Below are positions 5,577-6,115 of a stretch of 6,115 nt of DNA, one piece after another. The number at the start of each line of letters is the position of its first letter. Positions within the stretch are counted from its first letter, which is position 1. Position numbers and translations under genes: made by a program. The notes under the pieces were generated by a model. The model searched no databases. It saw only the letters and a list, made by a program, of their open reading frames with translations, and was not told the DNA's origin. The stretch is from Gammaproteobacteria bacterium (GTDB taxonomy: Bacteria; Pseudomonadota; Gammaproteobacteria; Arenicellales; JAOTYS01). The stretch is from assembly GCA_029861795.1 (NCBI GenBank), contig JAOTYS010000289.1, positions 1 to 6,115 of the forward strand, read 5' to 3'.

Positions 5577-6115
5577 GTGAAAAACATGATTCCGGTATCC
5601 AAGCCCGCGCTTACCGGTAATGAGATGAAGTATGTCAAGGACTGCCTTGAATCAACCTGGATCTCCTCGGTAGGCGGTTATATCGGGCAATTTGAAGCGG
5701 CATTTGCAGAATTCTGTGGAACCAAGAACGCCATAACATGCTGCAATGGTACGGCGGCATTGCACCTAGCTCTCGCTGCGCTCGGTGTGGGGCCCGGGGA
5801 TGAGGTCATTGTGCCGACGTTGACGTATGTCGCGACTGCGAACGCGGTAACGTATTGTGGTGCTACTCCTGTGTTTGTTGACTCCGAGCCGGACGCTTGG
5901 AATATGGATGTGGGCCTTATTGAATCACTTATTACCGATCGTACAAGGGGCATAATAGTTGTGCATCTCTTTGGGCATCCGGCAGACATGGATCCCGTAA
6001 ATGCGCTGGCCCGAGAAAAGGGCCTGTTCGTGATCGAAGATGCGGCTGAGGCGCACGGTGCGGAATACAAAGGGAAACGAGCCGGTGCGTTGGCGGATGT
6101 AGCCACGTTCAGCTT
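5577..6115 (+). CDS. DegT/DnrJ/EryC1 aminotransferase, GDP-perosamine synthase-like (3' truncated)
   Basis: This is the N-terminal 179 codons of a PLP-dependent sugar-nucleotide aminotransferase; the family is usually 360-400 residues. Proteins of this type convert a 4-keto-6-deoxy sugar nucleotide with L-glutamate into the 4-amino sugar. GDP-4-keto-6-deoxy-mannose to GDP-perosamine is the closest match I recall. Marks are MIPVSKPALTGNE (4-16), STWISSVGGYI (26-36), the phosphate-binding CCNGTAALHLAL (55-66), GDEVIVPTLTYVATANAV (74-91), VVHLFGHPADMDP (128-140) and IEDAAEAHGAEYKG (153-166), whose Asp155 should contact the PLP ring nitrogen. The catalytic lysine lies past the window end, so activity cannot be confirmed. 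GTG 5577 is preferred because GGAGAG (5563-5568) lies 8 bases ahead; ATG 5586 would begin MIPVSKP as many homologues do. A perosamine product fits an ABC-exported O-antigen. Other 4-amino sugars (for example viosamine or bacillosamine types) remain possible. Confidence 0.9.
   Translation, partial: MKNMIPVSKPALTGNEMKYVKDCLESTWISSVGGYIGQFEAAFAEFCGTKNAITCCNGTAALHLALAALGVGPGDEVIVPTLTYVATANAVTYCGATPVFVDSEPDAWNMDVGLIESLITDRTRGIIVVHLFGHPADMDPVNALAREKGLFVIEDAAEAHGAEYKGKRAGALADVATFS

Noticed and set aside
5678..6106. Minus-strand open frame of 142 codons opposite the aminotransferase gene
   Set aside because: It lies fully antisense to a gene with clear family motifs, and its translation is low-complexity, rich in Ala, Ser and Pro, with no recognisable domain.

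Overview
The window holds part of a cell-surface polysaccharide (O-antigen or capsule type) biosynthesis and export cluster. All seven genes are on the + strand, and the first and last are cut by the window edges. The Wzm/Wzt ABC exporter, the FkbM-type methyltransferase and the sugar-nucleotide aminotransferase point to a Gram-negative bacterium, most likely a proteobacterium. Nothing in the sequence fixes the genus. Base composition is medium: hand-counted 60-base lines range from about 35% GC in the glycosyltransferase to about 67% in the aminotransferase.

Layout: (1) 1-639, the C-terminal four fifths of the ABC-2 type permease Wzm. (2) 642-1889, the ATPase Wzt with an extra C-terminal domain of the glycan-recognition type. 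(3) 1879-2601, a SAM-dependent methyltransferase-like protein of a poorly characterised family. (4) 2607-3263, an FkbM family methyltransferase. (5) 3321-4511, a CgeB-like glycosyltransferase. (6) 4589-5509, a second class I methyltransferase with a non-canonical SAM-binding motif. (7) 5577 to the window end, the N-terminal half of a DegT/DnrJ/EryC1 aminotransferase resembling GDP-perosamine synthase. Genes 1-4 are packed with overlaps or gaps of a few bases. The later genes are separated by gaps of 57-77 bases that hold no clear terminator or promoter, so one long transcript is the simplest reading.

How they may work together (inference): the aminotransferase makes an amino-deoxy sugar nucleotide, the glycosyltransferase adds a sugar to a lipid-linked glycan, and the methyltransferases decorate or cap the chain. 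Wzm/Wzt then export it across the inner membrane, with the Wzt C-terminal domain possibly reading the cap. Polymerising glycosyltransferases and the remaining sugar-nucleotide genes must lie outside the window. I see no RNA genes, CRISPR arrays, insertion sequences or transposase fragments. The cluster type is familiar. The most open questions are the jobs of the three methyltransferase-like proteins and of the unusual glycosyltransferase.
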